12,247 nucleotides of DNA from Paracoccaceae bacterium (GCA_007120685.1 SKNG01000315.1:1-12247), one strand, 5' to 3'. Shown: positions 1 to 6,403, numbered from the stretch's first letter. Notes: generated from the letters alone by a model not told the origin. A program made the numbers and translations.

Positions 1-41
1 AGGGCGACGGCGGGCAGGGCGACGGCGGGCAGGGCGACGGC
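1..41 (+). repeat. 15-bp in-frame tandem repeat, about 2.7 copies
   Basis: The unit AGGGCGACGGCGGGC occurs at 1-15 and 16-30 and again for 11 bases at 31-41. In the kinase frame it encodes GDGGQ repeated. It may continue to the left of the window. The unit is a multiple of three, so copy-number change would lengthen a loop in the sensor domain without shifting the frame. Confidence 0.9.
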
Positions 42-1466
42 ATGCCGGTGATCGTCGTCACCCGGCCGGTCTTCGCCGATGACGCGCTCAGCGGCTTCCT
101 GTCCATCGCGATCACCCGGCGCACGCTGGAACTGATGGCGCAGCGGGTGATCGAGGACGCGCCCCGCCTGGCGGTGCTGGTCAACCGCGAAGGCACGGTG
201 CTCAGCCGCGGGTCGGGCAGCGGCGCGATGGCGCTGCTGCCCGAGGCGCCGGTGCTGGCGGCCAGTGCCGCGGCGGGCGGCAACCAGGTATTCCGCGGCG
301 AGACCGCCGCGGGCGAGCCCGCGGTCTATGCGATGGCCGAGCTGATCCCCGGCCGGCTTTACGCGCTGGCGATGTGGGAGCGCACGGCGCCGGTGCTGCA
401 GGCGCTGGAAGCCCGCCGCCTGCCGCTCTTGTTCCCGGCCGCGATGTGGCTGGCCTGTCTGGCCGTGGTGCTCTTGGCGGTGCATTACCTGGTGCTGCGG
501 CATCTGAAGGGGCTCAACCGCCAGATGCGCCGCTTCGCCCTGGGCCAGCGCGAGGACTGGCCGGACCTGCCCGGCCGCGCCCCCGGCGAGATCCGCGCCC
601 TGCACGCCACCTTCCGCTCCATGGCCCGGCTGATCGGCCGCGACGAGGAAGAGCGCGAGCGCGCCCTGGCCGAAAAGACGGTGCTGCTGAAGGAAATCCA
701 TCACCGGGTAAAGAACAACCTTCAACTGATCGCCTCGGTCATCAATCTGCAGTTGCGCCAGATGGCCGACCCGGCCGCGCGCGGTGTGCTGGAGAGCGTG
801 CAGCAGCGGGTGCTGGGCCTGGCCAGCGTGCATCGCGCGCTCTATGCCGAGGACCGGCTGGCGCGGGTGCGCGCCGACCGGGTGATCGAGGAACTGCTGG
901 CGCGGCTGACCTCGGTCGGCGCCGCCCCGGACCGGGCGCCGGCACTGCGGCTGAACCTGGCGCCGCTGGCGCTGGAGGCCGACCAGATGGTCCCGCTGTC
1001 GCTGCTGCTGCACGAGGGGATGACCAATGCGCTGAAGCATCTGTCCACCGCCGAAGATACCGGCGATGCATGGGTCGCTGTCGATCTGCGGCACGAACCG
1101 GAGGCCGCGACTGCCCCCGAAACCGGCAACGGCGTCGACACCGAGACCCGCGCCCAGGATGACGCCGGCGGCGCGGGGACAGGCGGCGCTGGCTGGGTGG
1201 TGTTGCGGTTGCGCAACCCGCTGGGTACGCCGGTCCCTGCCGCAACCGCCGCCGCTGACCACGCCGGCTCGCTCGCGGGCACAGCCGCAACGGCTTCCGG
1301 CGACGGGCTTGGCGGCGAACTGATCGAGGCTTTCGCGACGCAGCTTGGCGGCACCTGCCACCAGAGCGACACGCGCGACGAGGATGGAAACAGGCTCTGG
1401 CAGCTTGAACTCCGTTTCCCGGCGCCAAAGGCCATGATGGAGAGCGACAGCGCTGGCAACGGCTGA
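1..1466 (+). CDS. Sensor histidine kinase, HisKA_2 type, N-terminus outside window
   Basis: Membrane sensor kinase that would autophosphorylate on histidine and pass phosphate to a response regulator. The frame is open from base 3 to the stop at 1464-1466, so the true start is probably left of the window; the first internal ATG is at 42. Counting from that ATG, residues 1-125 look like the end of an extracytoplasmic sensor domain, about 127-152 is a membrane helix, 153-200 a HAMP-like linker, and 213-240 the phosphoacceptor helix with EIHHRVKNNLQ (His221, the one before Arg, is the expected site). The ATPase N-box is at about 317-334 (Glu325, Asn329). A low-complexity Ala/Gly/Asp/Thr stretch follows at 354-384 and a late GDGLGGELI segment at 420-428. 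Kinases with this H-box often feed the PhyR/EcfG general stress response in alphaproteobacteria (family knowledge). The stress-type genes and promoter just downstream fit that role, which remains an inference. Confidence 0.88.
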   Translation, partial: GDGGQGDGGQGDGMPVIVVTRPVFADDALSGFLSIAITRRTLELMAQRVIEDAPRLAVLVNREGTVLSRGSGSGAMALLPEAPVLAASAAAGGNQVFRGETAAGEPAVYAMAELIPGRLYALAMWERTAPVLQALEARRLPLLFPAAMWLACLAVVLLAVHYLVLRHLKGLNRQMRRFALGQREDWPDLPGRAPGEIRALHATFRSMARLIGRDEEERERALAEKTVLLKEIHHRVKNNLQLIASVINLQLRQMADPAARGVLESVQQRVLGLASVHRALYAEDRLARVRADRVIEELLARLTSVGAAPDRAPALRLNLAPLALEADQMVPLSLLLHEGMTNALKHLSTAEDTGDAWVAVDLRHEPEAATAPETGNGVDTETRAQDDAGGAGTGGAGWVVLRLRNPLGTPVPAATAAADHAGSLAGTAATASGDGLGGELIEAFATQLGGTCHQSDTRDEDGNRLWQLELRFPAPKAMMESDSAGNG

Positions 1467-1576
1467 CGCGCCCGCCAAGCTCTGCGTCATCGCGTTCAAA
1501 GCGCGGCCGGCCGGCTTGTTCTGCCGGATGGAGGTCCTTCGTCCATCGTTGGTGGCGGTCGGCTGGCCTTTCACGC

Positions 1577-1602
1577 GGAACCGGGGCAAGGCGCGCGGCG
1601 TT
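1577..1602 (+). promoter_or_regulatory. EcfG-type general stress promoter upstream of csbD-like gene
   Basis: GGAAC at 1577-1581 and CGTT at 1599-1602 are separated by exactly 17 bases. This matches the established alphaproteobacterial EcfG consensus (GGAAC, 16-18 bases, CGTT). Transcription would start near 1609, leaving a leader of about 60 bases before the ATG at 1670. CsbD and DUF883 genes are typical members of EcfG regulons, which supports the call. It lies in the 203-base gap after the kinase gene, where I see nothing else convincing. Confidence 0.75.
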
Positions 1603-1669
1603 GTTTCGGTGGTGTGCCAGAGAGGCAACCTGGCCAGCGACCAGCGTCCGGCGCATGGGGAGAAAGACA

Positions 1670-1866
1670 ATGGACAGCGATCTGCTGAAGGGAAGATGGA
1701 AGCAGATGGCGGGCGGCGTAAAGCAACGCTGGGCCAAACTGACGACGATGAACTGGCGCAGATCGATTGTGACCGCGAAAAGCTTTCCGGCACGATACAG
1801 GAGAAATACGGCATCGCAAAGAAAGAGGCCGAAAGGCAGATCGACGCGTGGACCGCAAAGAGCTGA
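1670..1866 (+). pseudogene. CsbD-family stress protein, interrupted by a one-base frameshift
   Basis: CsbD-like proteins are small hydrophilic proteins of about 60-70 residues induced by general stress; their molecular role is unknown. The ATG at 1670 follows a GGGAG-like ribosome site (about 1658-1662) and reads MDSDLLKGRWKQMAGGVKQR then WAKLT. The family sequence then resumes in the -1 frame from 1744: DDELAQIDCDREKLSG, later IQEKYGIAKKEAERQIDAW, ending at TGA 1864-1866. Adding one base near 1743-1744 would give a normal 65-residue CsbD protein. Without it, the ATG frame runs on to about 2035 as unrelated sequence. No slippery heptamer is evident at the site, so a real mutation or a sequencing error is more likely than programmed frameshifting. 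Confidence 0.8.
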
Positions 1867-1941
1867 CTTGCCCGTACTGCCCTTGGGCATGCACAACGGC
1901 GGGCGAGGTTTCGAGAACCGACACTGCAAAGGAGTAACGCC

Positions 1942-2268
1942 ATGGCTGCACAGGCTGCATCCGAGACCACGAAAAAGGCCGCCGAACAGGCGCGCACCGC
2001 TGCCGGAGAACTGGCGGATGAATTGGCCCTGCTGAAGATGCAGGTCGAGGAACTGACGGCAGAGCTGGCCGGGCACGGAAAACAGAAGGCCGAGGCGGCC
2101 GCCCGCCAGATGGCGGCAACCGCCCGTGAAGGCTATGAGAAGGCGGCAGAAGGTGCCAGCGCCGCCTATGACGAGACCGAGCGCCTGGTCACCAAGCGCC
2201 CGGCAACGACGCTGGCCCTTGCAGCCGGCCTGGGGGTGTTGATCGGTATGGCGCTTTCAAGACGCTGA
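1942..2268 (+). CDS. DUF883 family (ElaB/YqjD/YgaM-like) membrane-anchored protein
   Basis: A 108-residue protein. Residues 1-85 are Ala/Glu/Lys/Gln-rich and predicted to be helical or coiled-coil, with repeated basic and acidic heptad-like stretches. Residues 86-108 form a single C-terminal membrane helix (start RPATTLALAAG, end ALSRR), the hallmark of DUF883 proteins. Characterised enterobacterial members (YqjD, ElaB) are inner-membrane tail-anchored, bind ribosomes and are stress/stationary-phase induced; that role here is by homology only. The start is clear: AAAGGAG at 1928-1934 lies seven bases before the ATG. It lies 75 bases after the csbD-like gene with no second EcfG-like motif between them, so both probably share the promoter at 1577-1602. 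Confidence 0.85.
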   Translation: MAAQAASETTKKAAEQARTAAGELADELALLKMQVEELTAELAGHGKQKAEAAARQMAATAREGYEKAAEGASAAYDETERLVTKRPATTLALAAGLGVLIGMALSRR

Positions 2269-2307
2269 ACCGCGGTATCGCATGCCGGCTTTGCCAGCAT
2301 GCGGTTC
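2267..2307 (+). terminator. Hairpin immediately after the DUF883 gene, no T tract
   Basis: CGCATGCCGGC at 2279-2289 pairs with GCCAGCATGCG at 2293-2303 (one mismatch) around a TTT loop. An alternative outer pairing, GAACCGC at 2267-2273 with GCGGTTC at 2301-2307, is also possible. It starts right at the stop codon and could end or protect the stress transcript. There is no U-rich tail, so it is not a classical intrinsic terminator. Confidence 0.45.
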
Positions 2308-2358
2308 GCCTGTCGCGGGAACAGACGGTTTGCCGAAAGAAGCTCTGCCTTGGTCTCA

Positions 2359-2872
2359 GGGTCTGATTCCAACTTTTGTTTCAGGATCATCGGGTTGCGG
2401 GCAGGCGTGTCATGCGTCTGATGTCCGCGACGGGCAGCCAATCCTCTGCGCTGGCGATGGACTTTTCCCAGTCCTTCGACAGCCTGCGGCACCGGCCCGG
2501 CCAGGCGAGGGTGCGCTCGACCACCCGGCGCCGGGAAAGGTTTTCCAACCATTCGGCCGTGTCGGAGCGGTTGACGATCTGGACGGTCCAGCATCCGAAA
2601 GCTCGCAAGGTTTCCGGAGTTTGGGCCCGGCATAGCCGCCATCGGCAAAGAGAAGGTGCAAGAGGGGATATTGCGCGGCAACCTCTTTCAGAACATCCGG
2701 CGCGCCGTCACGATCCTGAATCCCGGCGCTGTGCACCTTGAGCCCGACAAGCCGTCCGATGGTGTCTGTCACGATGTCACGCTTTCGACCCTTGATCCTT
2801 TTGCCTGCGTCGTAACCGCAAATCCCTCCGCTCCCGGTGGTTCTCGCACTCTGAGTGTCGATGATGCCGCCC
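2359..2872 (-). mobile_element. IS5-family (IS427-like) insertion sequence remnant
   Basis: The segment consists of the 3' part of an IS5-family element read on the minus strand. The probable element end is near 2359-2370 (GGGTCTGATTCC), 17 bases or so beyond the transposase stop. That end is a guess because the partner inverted repeat is missing. The other side stops abruptly at about 2868-2876, where plus-strand flavoprotein coding begins. No target duplication can be assigned. Confidence 0.6.
2387..2872 (-). pseudogene. IS5-family DDE transposase, N-terminally truncated and frameshifted
   Basis: The minus strand from about 2872 reads GGIIDTQSARTT, then GYDAGKRIKGRKRDIV, IQDRDGAPDVL and LFADGGYAGPKLRK, a typical IS5/IS427 transposase core. 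At the A run (plus-strand TTT, 2611-2613) the family sequence moves by one frame and continues as WTVQIVNRSDTAEW, RRRVVERTLAW, RCRRLSKDWEKSIAS and ends at TGA (plus 2387-2389). The three acidic residues of the DDE triad are still encoded: Asp in IIDTQ, Asp in FADGG, Glu in VVERT (codon at 2516-2518). The helix-turn-helix N-terminal part, roughly 100 residues, is gone. The shift is explained by loss of one A. The gene cannot make a working enzyme. Confidence 0.85.
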
Positions 2873-3154
2873 GGCGCGCGGGCCTTCGTGCACGGCCCCT
2901 TTGGCGCCTTCTCGGTGGACAGGGAGCCCGGGGCGCCAGGCTTCGTGATGATCGCCGCCGGGGTGGGGATCACGCCGATCCTGTCGAACCTGCACGCGCT
3001 GCAATCGCGCGGGGACCGGCGGCCGGTGGTGCTGATCTACGCCAACGGGTCCGAGGGCGATATCGCCTTTCGCGCCGAGCTTGAGGCGATGCGCGCGGAG
3101 CTGGACCTGACGCTGGTTCTGGTGCTGGAAGACCCGCCCGAGGGCTGGGAAGGC
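2870..3154 (+). pseudogene. Fragment of FNR/ferric-reductase-type flavoprotein (NAD(P)-binding part)
   Basis: About 95 codons of an oxidoreductase of the ferredoxin-NADP reductase superfamily. Visible are PGARAFVHGPFGAFSVD, matching the end of the flavin-binding domain, then AAGVGITPILSNL, the nucleotide-binding glycine motif followed by the TP signature, then VLIYANGSEGDI and LVLVLEDPPEGWEG. The sequence most resembles the cytoplasmic half of membrane ferric reductase-like proteins. Both ends are cut: upstream is transposase DNA, and downstream the frame runs into glutamate dehydrogenase sequence in another frame. The ATG at 2855 lies in the transposase part and is not a true start. The missing C-terminus would carry the end of the NAD(P)H-binding domain, so the piece cannot be functional. 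Confidence 0.8.
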
Positions 3155-3401
3155 GGCCAACGCCGGAGGCGTGGCAGTTTCCGGGCTGGAGATGCGCCAG
3201 AACGCCGAATACGCCCGCTGGAGCACCGACCGGGTAGACAAGGCCCTGCGTGGCATCATGCAAAGGCTGCACCGGCTGGTGGCCGAGGAAGGCCAAGCAA
3301 ACGCCGGGCCGGATCGCGCGGGACCGGACTACCGCCGCGGCGCCAACCTGGCAGCCTACCGCCGGTTGGCACGCGCCACGGTCGAGGCCGGGGCGGTGTA
3401 A
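3147..3401 (+). pseudogene. gdhA: C-terminal fragment of glutamate dehydrogenase
   Basis: The last 84 codons of a hexameric NADP-type glutamate dehydrogenase (about 450 residues when complete), which interconverts glutamate and 2-oxoglutarate plus ammonia. The frame reads GKAANAGGVAVSGLEM, then QNAEYARWSTDRVDKAL, GIMQRLH and finally YRRGANLAAYRRLARAT, the same order as the E. coli GdhA C-terminus. The natural stop TAA is at 3399-3401. A GTG at 3171 could be taken for a start but lies inside the conserved motif. The rest of the gene is absent: upstream sequence is flavoprotein in a different frame, and the changeover lies within about 3147-3154, where both readings are plausible. Not functional alone. 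Confidence 0.85.
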
Positions 3402-3446
3402 CCTTCGGCACTCTGGCTGCCGCCCCGCGCGCCAGCGGCGGCTGCC

Positions 3447-3475
3447 TTGACTCACCGTCGACCCGGGCGCATATC
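3447..3475 (+). promoter_or_regulatory. Sigma-70-like promoter for the Nfu gene
   Basis: TTGACT at 3447-3452 and CATATC at 3470-3475 are 17 bases apart, in the 96-base gap before the Nfu gene. The -35 element is near consensus and the -10 is weak but has ATA in place. Just upstream, GCCGCC (3419-3424) and GGCGGC (3437-3442) could form a small hairpin ending transcription from the left. Confidence 0.5.
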
Positions 3476-3497
3476 CTGAAAAACGGAGTATCGCGCC

Positions 3498-4055
3498 ATG
3501 TTCATCCAGACCGAAACCACCCCCAATCCCGCCACGTTGAAATTCCTGCCCGGGCAGGAGGTGTTGGGCACCGGGACCGCCGATTTCACCGATGCCGACG
3601 CCGCTGCGGCCTCGCCCCTGGCCAGCGCGGTGTTCCAGATCGAAGGCGTGACCGGCGTGTTTCTCGGCGCCGATTTCGTGACCGTGACGAAACAGTCCGA
3701 AATCGAATGGGCGCATCTGAAGCCCGCGATCCTGGGCGCGATCATGGAGCATTTCCAGTCTGGCCGCCCGGTGATGGAGGGAGAGGCCGCATCCGGCCAT
3801 GCAACCCAGGAAGGGCCTGACGGCGTGATCGTGGAACAGATCAAGGAATTGCTGGATACCCGCGTGCGCCCGGCCGTGGCGCAGGATGGCGGCGACATCA
3901 CCTTTCACGGCTTCGACCGGGGTGTGGTCTATCTGCACATGAAGGGGGCCTGCGCCGGTTGCCCGTCCTCGACCCTGACGCTGAAGATGGGGATCGAAAA
4001 CCTGCTGCGCCACTACATCCCCGAAGTGACCGAGGTAAAGCCGGTCGCCGTCTGA
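3498..4055 (+). CDS. Nfu-type iron-sulfur cluster scaffold/carrier (NifU C-terminal domain)
   Basis: A 185-residue two-domain Nfu protein. Residues 1-88 form the Nfu N-terminal domain (MFIQTETTPNPATLKFLPG start, SPLASAVFQIEGVTGVFLG in the middle). Residues about 105-180 form the NifU-like C-terminal domain with RPAVAQDGGDITFHG and the CAGC motif followed by PSSTLTLKMGIE. The two cysteines of CxxC bind a labile 4Fe-4S cluster, usually across a dimer, for delivery to apoproteins in the cytoplasm. Length and architecture are normal for alphaproteobacterial and mitochondrial Nfu1 relatives. The start is supported by ACGGAG about ten bases upstream, a promoter at 3447-3475 and the conserved N-terminal motif. 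It is a single-gene unit, ended by the terminator at 4080-4107. Confidence 0.95.
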   Translation: MFIQTETTPNPATLKFLPGQEVLGTGTADFTDADAAAASPLASAVFQIEGVTGVFLGADFVTVTKQSEIEWAHLKPAILGAIMEHFQSGRPVMEGEAASGHATQEGPDGVIVEQIKELLDTRVRPAVAQDGGDITFHGFDRGVVYLHMKGACAGCPSSTLTLKMGIENLLRHYIPEVTEVKPVAV

Positions 4056-4079
4056 CGGCCACCACATCTGGTGAATTGG

Positions 4080-4107
4080 AAGGGGCCGGGACGGCCCCTT
4101 TTCCTTT
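4080..4107 (+). terminator. Intrinsic terminator after the Nfu gene
   Basis: AAGGGGCC (4080-4087) pairs perfectly with GGCCCCTT (4093-4100) around a five-base loop, followed by TTTTCCTTT (4099-4107). It lies 24 bases past the Nfu stop codon. Confidence 0.85.
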
Positions 4108-4142
4108 GGCAGAGATCGCCGGAGACCGATCCAATTTCCCTG

Positions 4143-4175
4143 TTGATTAATCCGATAAATTCAGTAAGAATAATC
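4143..4175 (+). promoter_or_regulatory. AT-rich promoter/operator region before hemP
   Basis: A sharply AT-rich patch in otherwise GC-rich DNA. TTGATT (4143-4148) could be a -35 with AAGAAT (4166-4171) as -10, spacing 17. Inside are ATTC (4159-4162) and GAAT (4168-4171) as an inverted repeat around AGTAA, and GATTA (4145-4149) facing TAATC (4171-4175). hemP genes are usually under Fur/Irr/RirA iron control, so an iron-responsive operator is plausible, but I cannot match a specific consensus. The leader from here to hemP (4176-4331) shows nothing else I can name. Confidence 0.4.
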
Positions 4176-4331
4176 TTGCCAAGCCAGTTGCGGCTCGCGG
4201 CCAAAGCGCCGCCGGTTGCTCAGCCCGGCCCGATCCAGGCAGACGCGGCCTGCACAGGCCCGCATCCGATCCGCAAACGGCAAGGTGTTCCCGTGACCGA
4301 AAGGCGCATGCTTTATCTCAAGACCCCGCCC

Positions 4332-4544
4332 ATGTCCTCCGACACACTGCCCGTGGCGTCAGAAGCCCGGCGGCAGTATCCAGCGGCGCGGCAGTCGCCG
4401 ATGCCGGGCTGCATGCGCGAGGGTGTACCGGTGCATGACGCGCAATCGCTGACCTGCGGCGGCAGCGTGGCGCATGTCACCCTTGGCGATCAGGTCTATG
4501 TGCTGCGCATCACCCGCGCGGGGAAACTGATCCTGACCAAATAG
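4332..4544 (+). CDS. hemP: Hemin uptake protein HemP family
   Basis: A 70-residue small protein whose C-terminal 45 residues carry the HemP signature: VPVHDAQSLTCGGS, then VTLGDQVYVLRITRAGKLIL and TK at the very end. HemP/HmuP proteins accompany haem-uptake genes and in some alphaproteobacteria act as activators of haem receptor expression; the exact role is not settled. The frame is open far upstream through the Nfu terminator, so the start has to be chosen. ATG 4332 lacks a clear ribosome site. GTG 4293 has AAGG seven bases upstream, giving 83 residues, and ATG 4308 gives 78 residues; both are real alternatives. No haem transporter genes are next to it. It faces the minus-strand dctM gene and a hairpin lies between them. 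Confidence 0.8.
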   Translation: MSSDTLPVASEARRQYPAARQSPMPGCMREGVPVHDAQSLTCGGSVAHVTLGDQVYVLRITRAGKLILTK

Positions 4545-4580
4545 GCTGCGCCACCGGCAGCAGGCACCGATGGCGCAACC
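4544..4580. terminator. Hairpin between convergent hemP and dctM
   Basis: GGCTGCGCCACCGG (4544-4557) pairs with CCGATGGCGCAACC (4567-4580) at 12 of 14 positions, loop of nine bases. It fills the 48-base gap between two convergent stop codons, so it can serve both strands. There is no marked T run on either side. Confidence 0.55.
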
Positions 4581-4592
4581 CCGCGTCCGGGC

Positions 4593-5852
4593 CTACAACA
4601 ATGCCAGCGTCAGCCAGGGGAAGATGCAAAGCAGCAGCAGCACCGCCAGCGCGGCGCCCAGGAAGGGCATCAGCTGCACGAAAATCCCCATCGGTTTGGC
4701 ACCGGACATGGCGGCGGCGATGTATAACCCCGCCCCCACCGGCGGTGTCAGCAGCCCCAGAACCAGGTTCAGACAGATCACCAGGCCGAACTGCACCGGA
4801 TGGATGTCATAGACCCCGGTGGCGATGGGCAGCAGGATCGGCACCACCAGGATCAGCGCGGCAATCCCGTCCACCACCATGCCAACAAACAGCAGCAGCA
4901 CCATCACGATCAGCAGGAACACCAGCGGGCTTTGGGTAAATTCGACGATCAGCGCGGTCAAGCGCTGCGGCAGCGCCTCGTAGATCACTACCCAGCCGAA
5001 CACGGTGGCCGATGCGATCAGGAAGATCACCATGCTGGAGCCGATGGCGACGCGGGTGAAGATGGCCAGGAAGCGCGACAGGTTCAGGTCCCGGTAGATC
5101 GCCACCCCGATGATGAAGGCCATGACCGAGGCCACGCCGGCCGATTCTGTGGGCGTGGCGATGCCGAACAGGATCGACCCCACAATGACCGCCGGGATCA
5201 AAAGCGCCGGCGCAGCGGCCAGCAACGCCCGGCCGGCCTCGCCCAGGGCCATCCATTCGCCCTTCGGGAATTGCTGCCTGAGCCCGATCAGCGAGATGAT
5301 CAGGAAGAAGGATCCGGTCAGCATCAGCCCGGGAATGATGCCCGCGATGAACAGATCGGCAATCGGCCGCTGTGCCAGCACGCCATAGATGACCAGCAGC
5401 ATTGAGGGCGGGATGATCGGCGCCAGCACCCCGCCCGCGGCGGTATTGGCGGCGGCGAAGTTGCGGCTGTAGCCTTCCCGTTCCATCGCCGGGACCATGG
5501 CGCGGCTCATCACGGCGATCTGGCTGGCGGCAGAGCCGATGATCGCGGCCATGAACATGTTGGCAAGCAGGTTGATATAGGCCAGCCCGCCCCTAAAGCC
5601 GCCCACGAAGACCCGCGCGGCATGGACCAGCCGCCGCGTGGCGCCGCCCTCGTTCATCAACTCGCCGGTCAGCATGAACAGCGGGATCGCCAGCAGGCCG
5701 TAGATTTCCAGCCCGCCGAACATTTGCTGGCCGAAGGATTCGAACAACACATCGTTGCCGCTGGCCCAGATGTAATAGGCCGCCGTGACGATCAGCACGA
5801 TCGACACCGGCACCGCGCCCAGCAGCAGCACGAAGAAGATGAACGCGGTCAT
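4593..5852 (-). CDS. dctM: TRAP transporter large membrane permease, DctM/SiaM family
   Basis: The 419-residue translocating subunit of a tripartite ATP-independent periplasmic transporter, driven by ion gradients. The length is normal for the family and hydrophobic segments cover almost the whole chain, consistent with 11-13 membrane helices. Family landmarks are LLAIPLFMLTGELMNEGG near residue 55, GSAASQIAVMSRAMVPAM followed by GYSRNFAAANTAAGG around 105-145, and LAPIIPPSMLLVIYG near 145-160. It is the last gene of dctPQM and its ATG overlaps the dctQ stop by four bases (ATGA, 5849-5852), indicating translational coupling. The substrate cannot be read from this subunit; neighbours suggest an organic or aromatic acid. 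Confidence 0.95.
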   Translation of the reverse strand: MTAFIFFVLLLGAVPVSIVLIVTAAYYIWASGNDVLFESFGQQMFGGLEIYGLLAIPLFMLTGELMNEGGATRRLVHAARVFVGGFRGGLAYINLLANMFMAAIIGSAASQIAVMSRAMVPAMEREGYSRNFAAANTAAGGVLAPIIPPSMLLVIYGVLAQRPIADLFIAGIIPGLMLTGSFFLIISLIGLRQQFPKGEWMALGEAGRALLAAAPALLIPAVIVGSILFGIATPTESAGVASVMAFIIGVAIYRDLNLSRFLAIFTRVAIGSSMVIFLIASATVFGWVVIYEALPQRLTALIVEFTQSPLVFLLIVMVLLLFVGMVVDGIAALILVVPILLPIATGVYDIHPVQFGLVICLNLVLGLLTPPVGAGLYIAAAMSGAKPMGIFVQLMPFLGAALAVLLLLCIFPWLTLALL

Positions 5853-6403
5853 GACGTTTCTCCGGCCATGGGGCGGGGGATATCGCCGCGCAGCGTCTTG
5901 ACCAGATTGGACAGCCCGTGCAGCAGCAGGCCCAACGAGAAGACCGGGACGATCAGCCAGAACCAGAATTTCGGCATGCCCAGCGTCAGCGCGCGTTCGC
6001 TGTAGGTGAAGACGAAGGTCTCTCGCTGGAAGGCGCGGATGTCGAAGCCGACCTGCAGCATCACGTCAGGGCGAAACCATATCCAGCAGACATAGAGCAG
6101 GAAGACGGCGCAGCCCAGCGTCACCAGATCGACGAAGATGTAGAACAGCCACTGCAGCTTCGGGCGCACGGCATCGACCACCAGGGTGATCGAGATCGCC
6201 TCGCGCCGTTCGATGGCGGCAGAGGCGGCGAGGAAAGCCATGAAGACCATCGCATAGATCGCCGTCTCTTCCAGCCAGAAGACCGATATGCGCATGGTCC
6301 GGGTCACCACATTGACCAGGATCAGGACCGTCACCACTCCGGCCATCACGGCCGCGATGAACAACTCTACCCTGGCCCAGCCGGCCGAGATTCTGTGCAG
6401 CAT
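5849..6403 (-). CDS. dctQ: TRAP transporter small membrane permease, DctQ family
   Basis: A 184-residue, four-helix partner of DctM. Helices are visible at about residues 12-35 (LFIAAVMAGVVTVLILVNVV), 45-70 (EETAIYAMVFMAFLAASAAI), 85-110 (WLFYIFVDLVTLGCAVFLLY) and 145-170 (FWFWLIVPVFSLGLLLHGL). The segment VFWLEETAIYA is the usual conserved Trp-x-Glu-Glu of DctQ proteins. The ATG at 6403 is preferred because GGAAGGGG sits six bases upstream; the frame extends to 6439 without a better site. It lies 137 bases after dctP and overlaps dctM by four bases. Confidence 0.92.
   Translation of the reverse strand: MLHRISAGWARVELFIAAVMAGVVTVLILVNVVTRTMRISVFWLEETAIYAMVFMAFLAASAAIERREAISITLVVDAVRPKLQWLFYIFVDLVTLGCAVFLLYVCWIWFRPDVMLQVGFDIRAFQRETFVFTYSERALTLGMPKFWFWLIVPVFSLGLLLHGLSNLVKTLRGDIPRPMAGETS

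Noticed and set aside
1..41. CRISPR-like array at the left edge
   Set aside because: The units are directly adjacent with no spacers and encode protein; it is a coding tandem repeat.
1516..1866. Reading the CsbD C-terminal frame as a separate 116-residue protein starting at 1516
   Set aside because: Its first 75 residues have no family character and cross the EcfG promoter; only the part after 1744 matches CsbD, explained better by a frameshift.
1878..1889. Small TGCCC/GGGCA hairpin between csbD and the DUF883 gene
   Set aside because: The stem is only four to five bases with a minimal loop and no T tract, too weak to call a terminator.
742..2076. A 444-codon minus-strand open frame across the kinase end, promoter and CsbD region
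   Set aside because: It crosses several plus-strand genes and a promoter, has no recognisable domain and is compositionally a shadow.
2320..2345. Second EcfG-type promoter starting with GGAAC after the DUF883 gene
   Set aside because: No CGTT-like element is found 16-18 bases downstream and no gene follows on that strand.
2855..3820. A 321-residue protein starting at ATG 2855
   Set aside because: Only the first hundred codons match a flavoprotein; the rest is the wrong frame of the glutamate dehydrogenase fragment and the Nfu gene.
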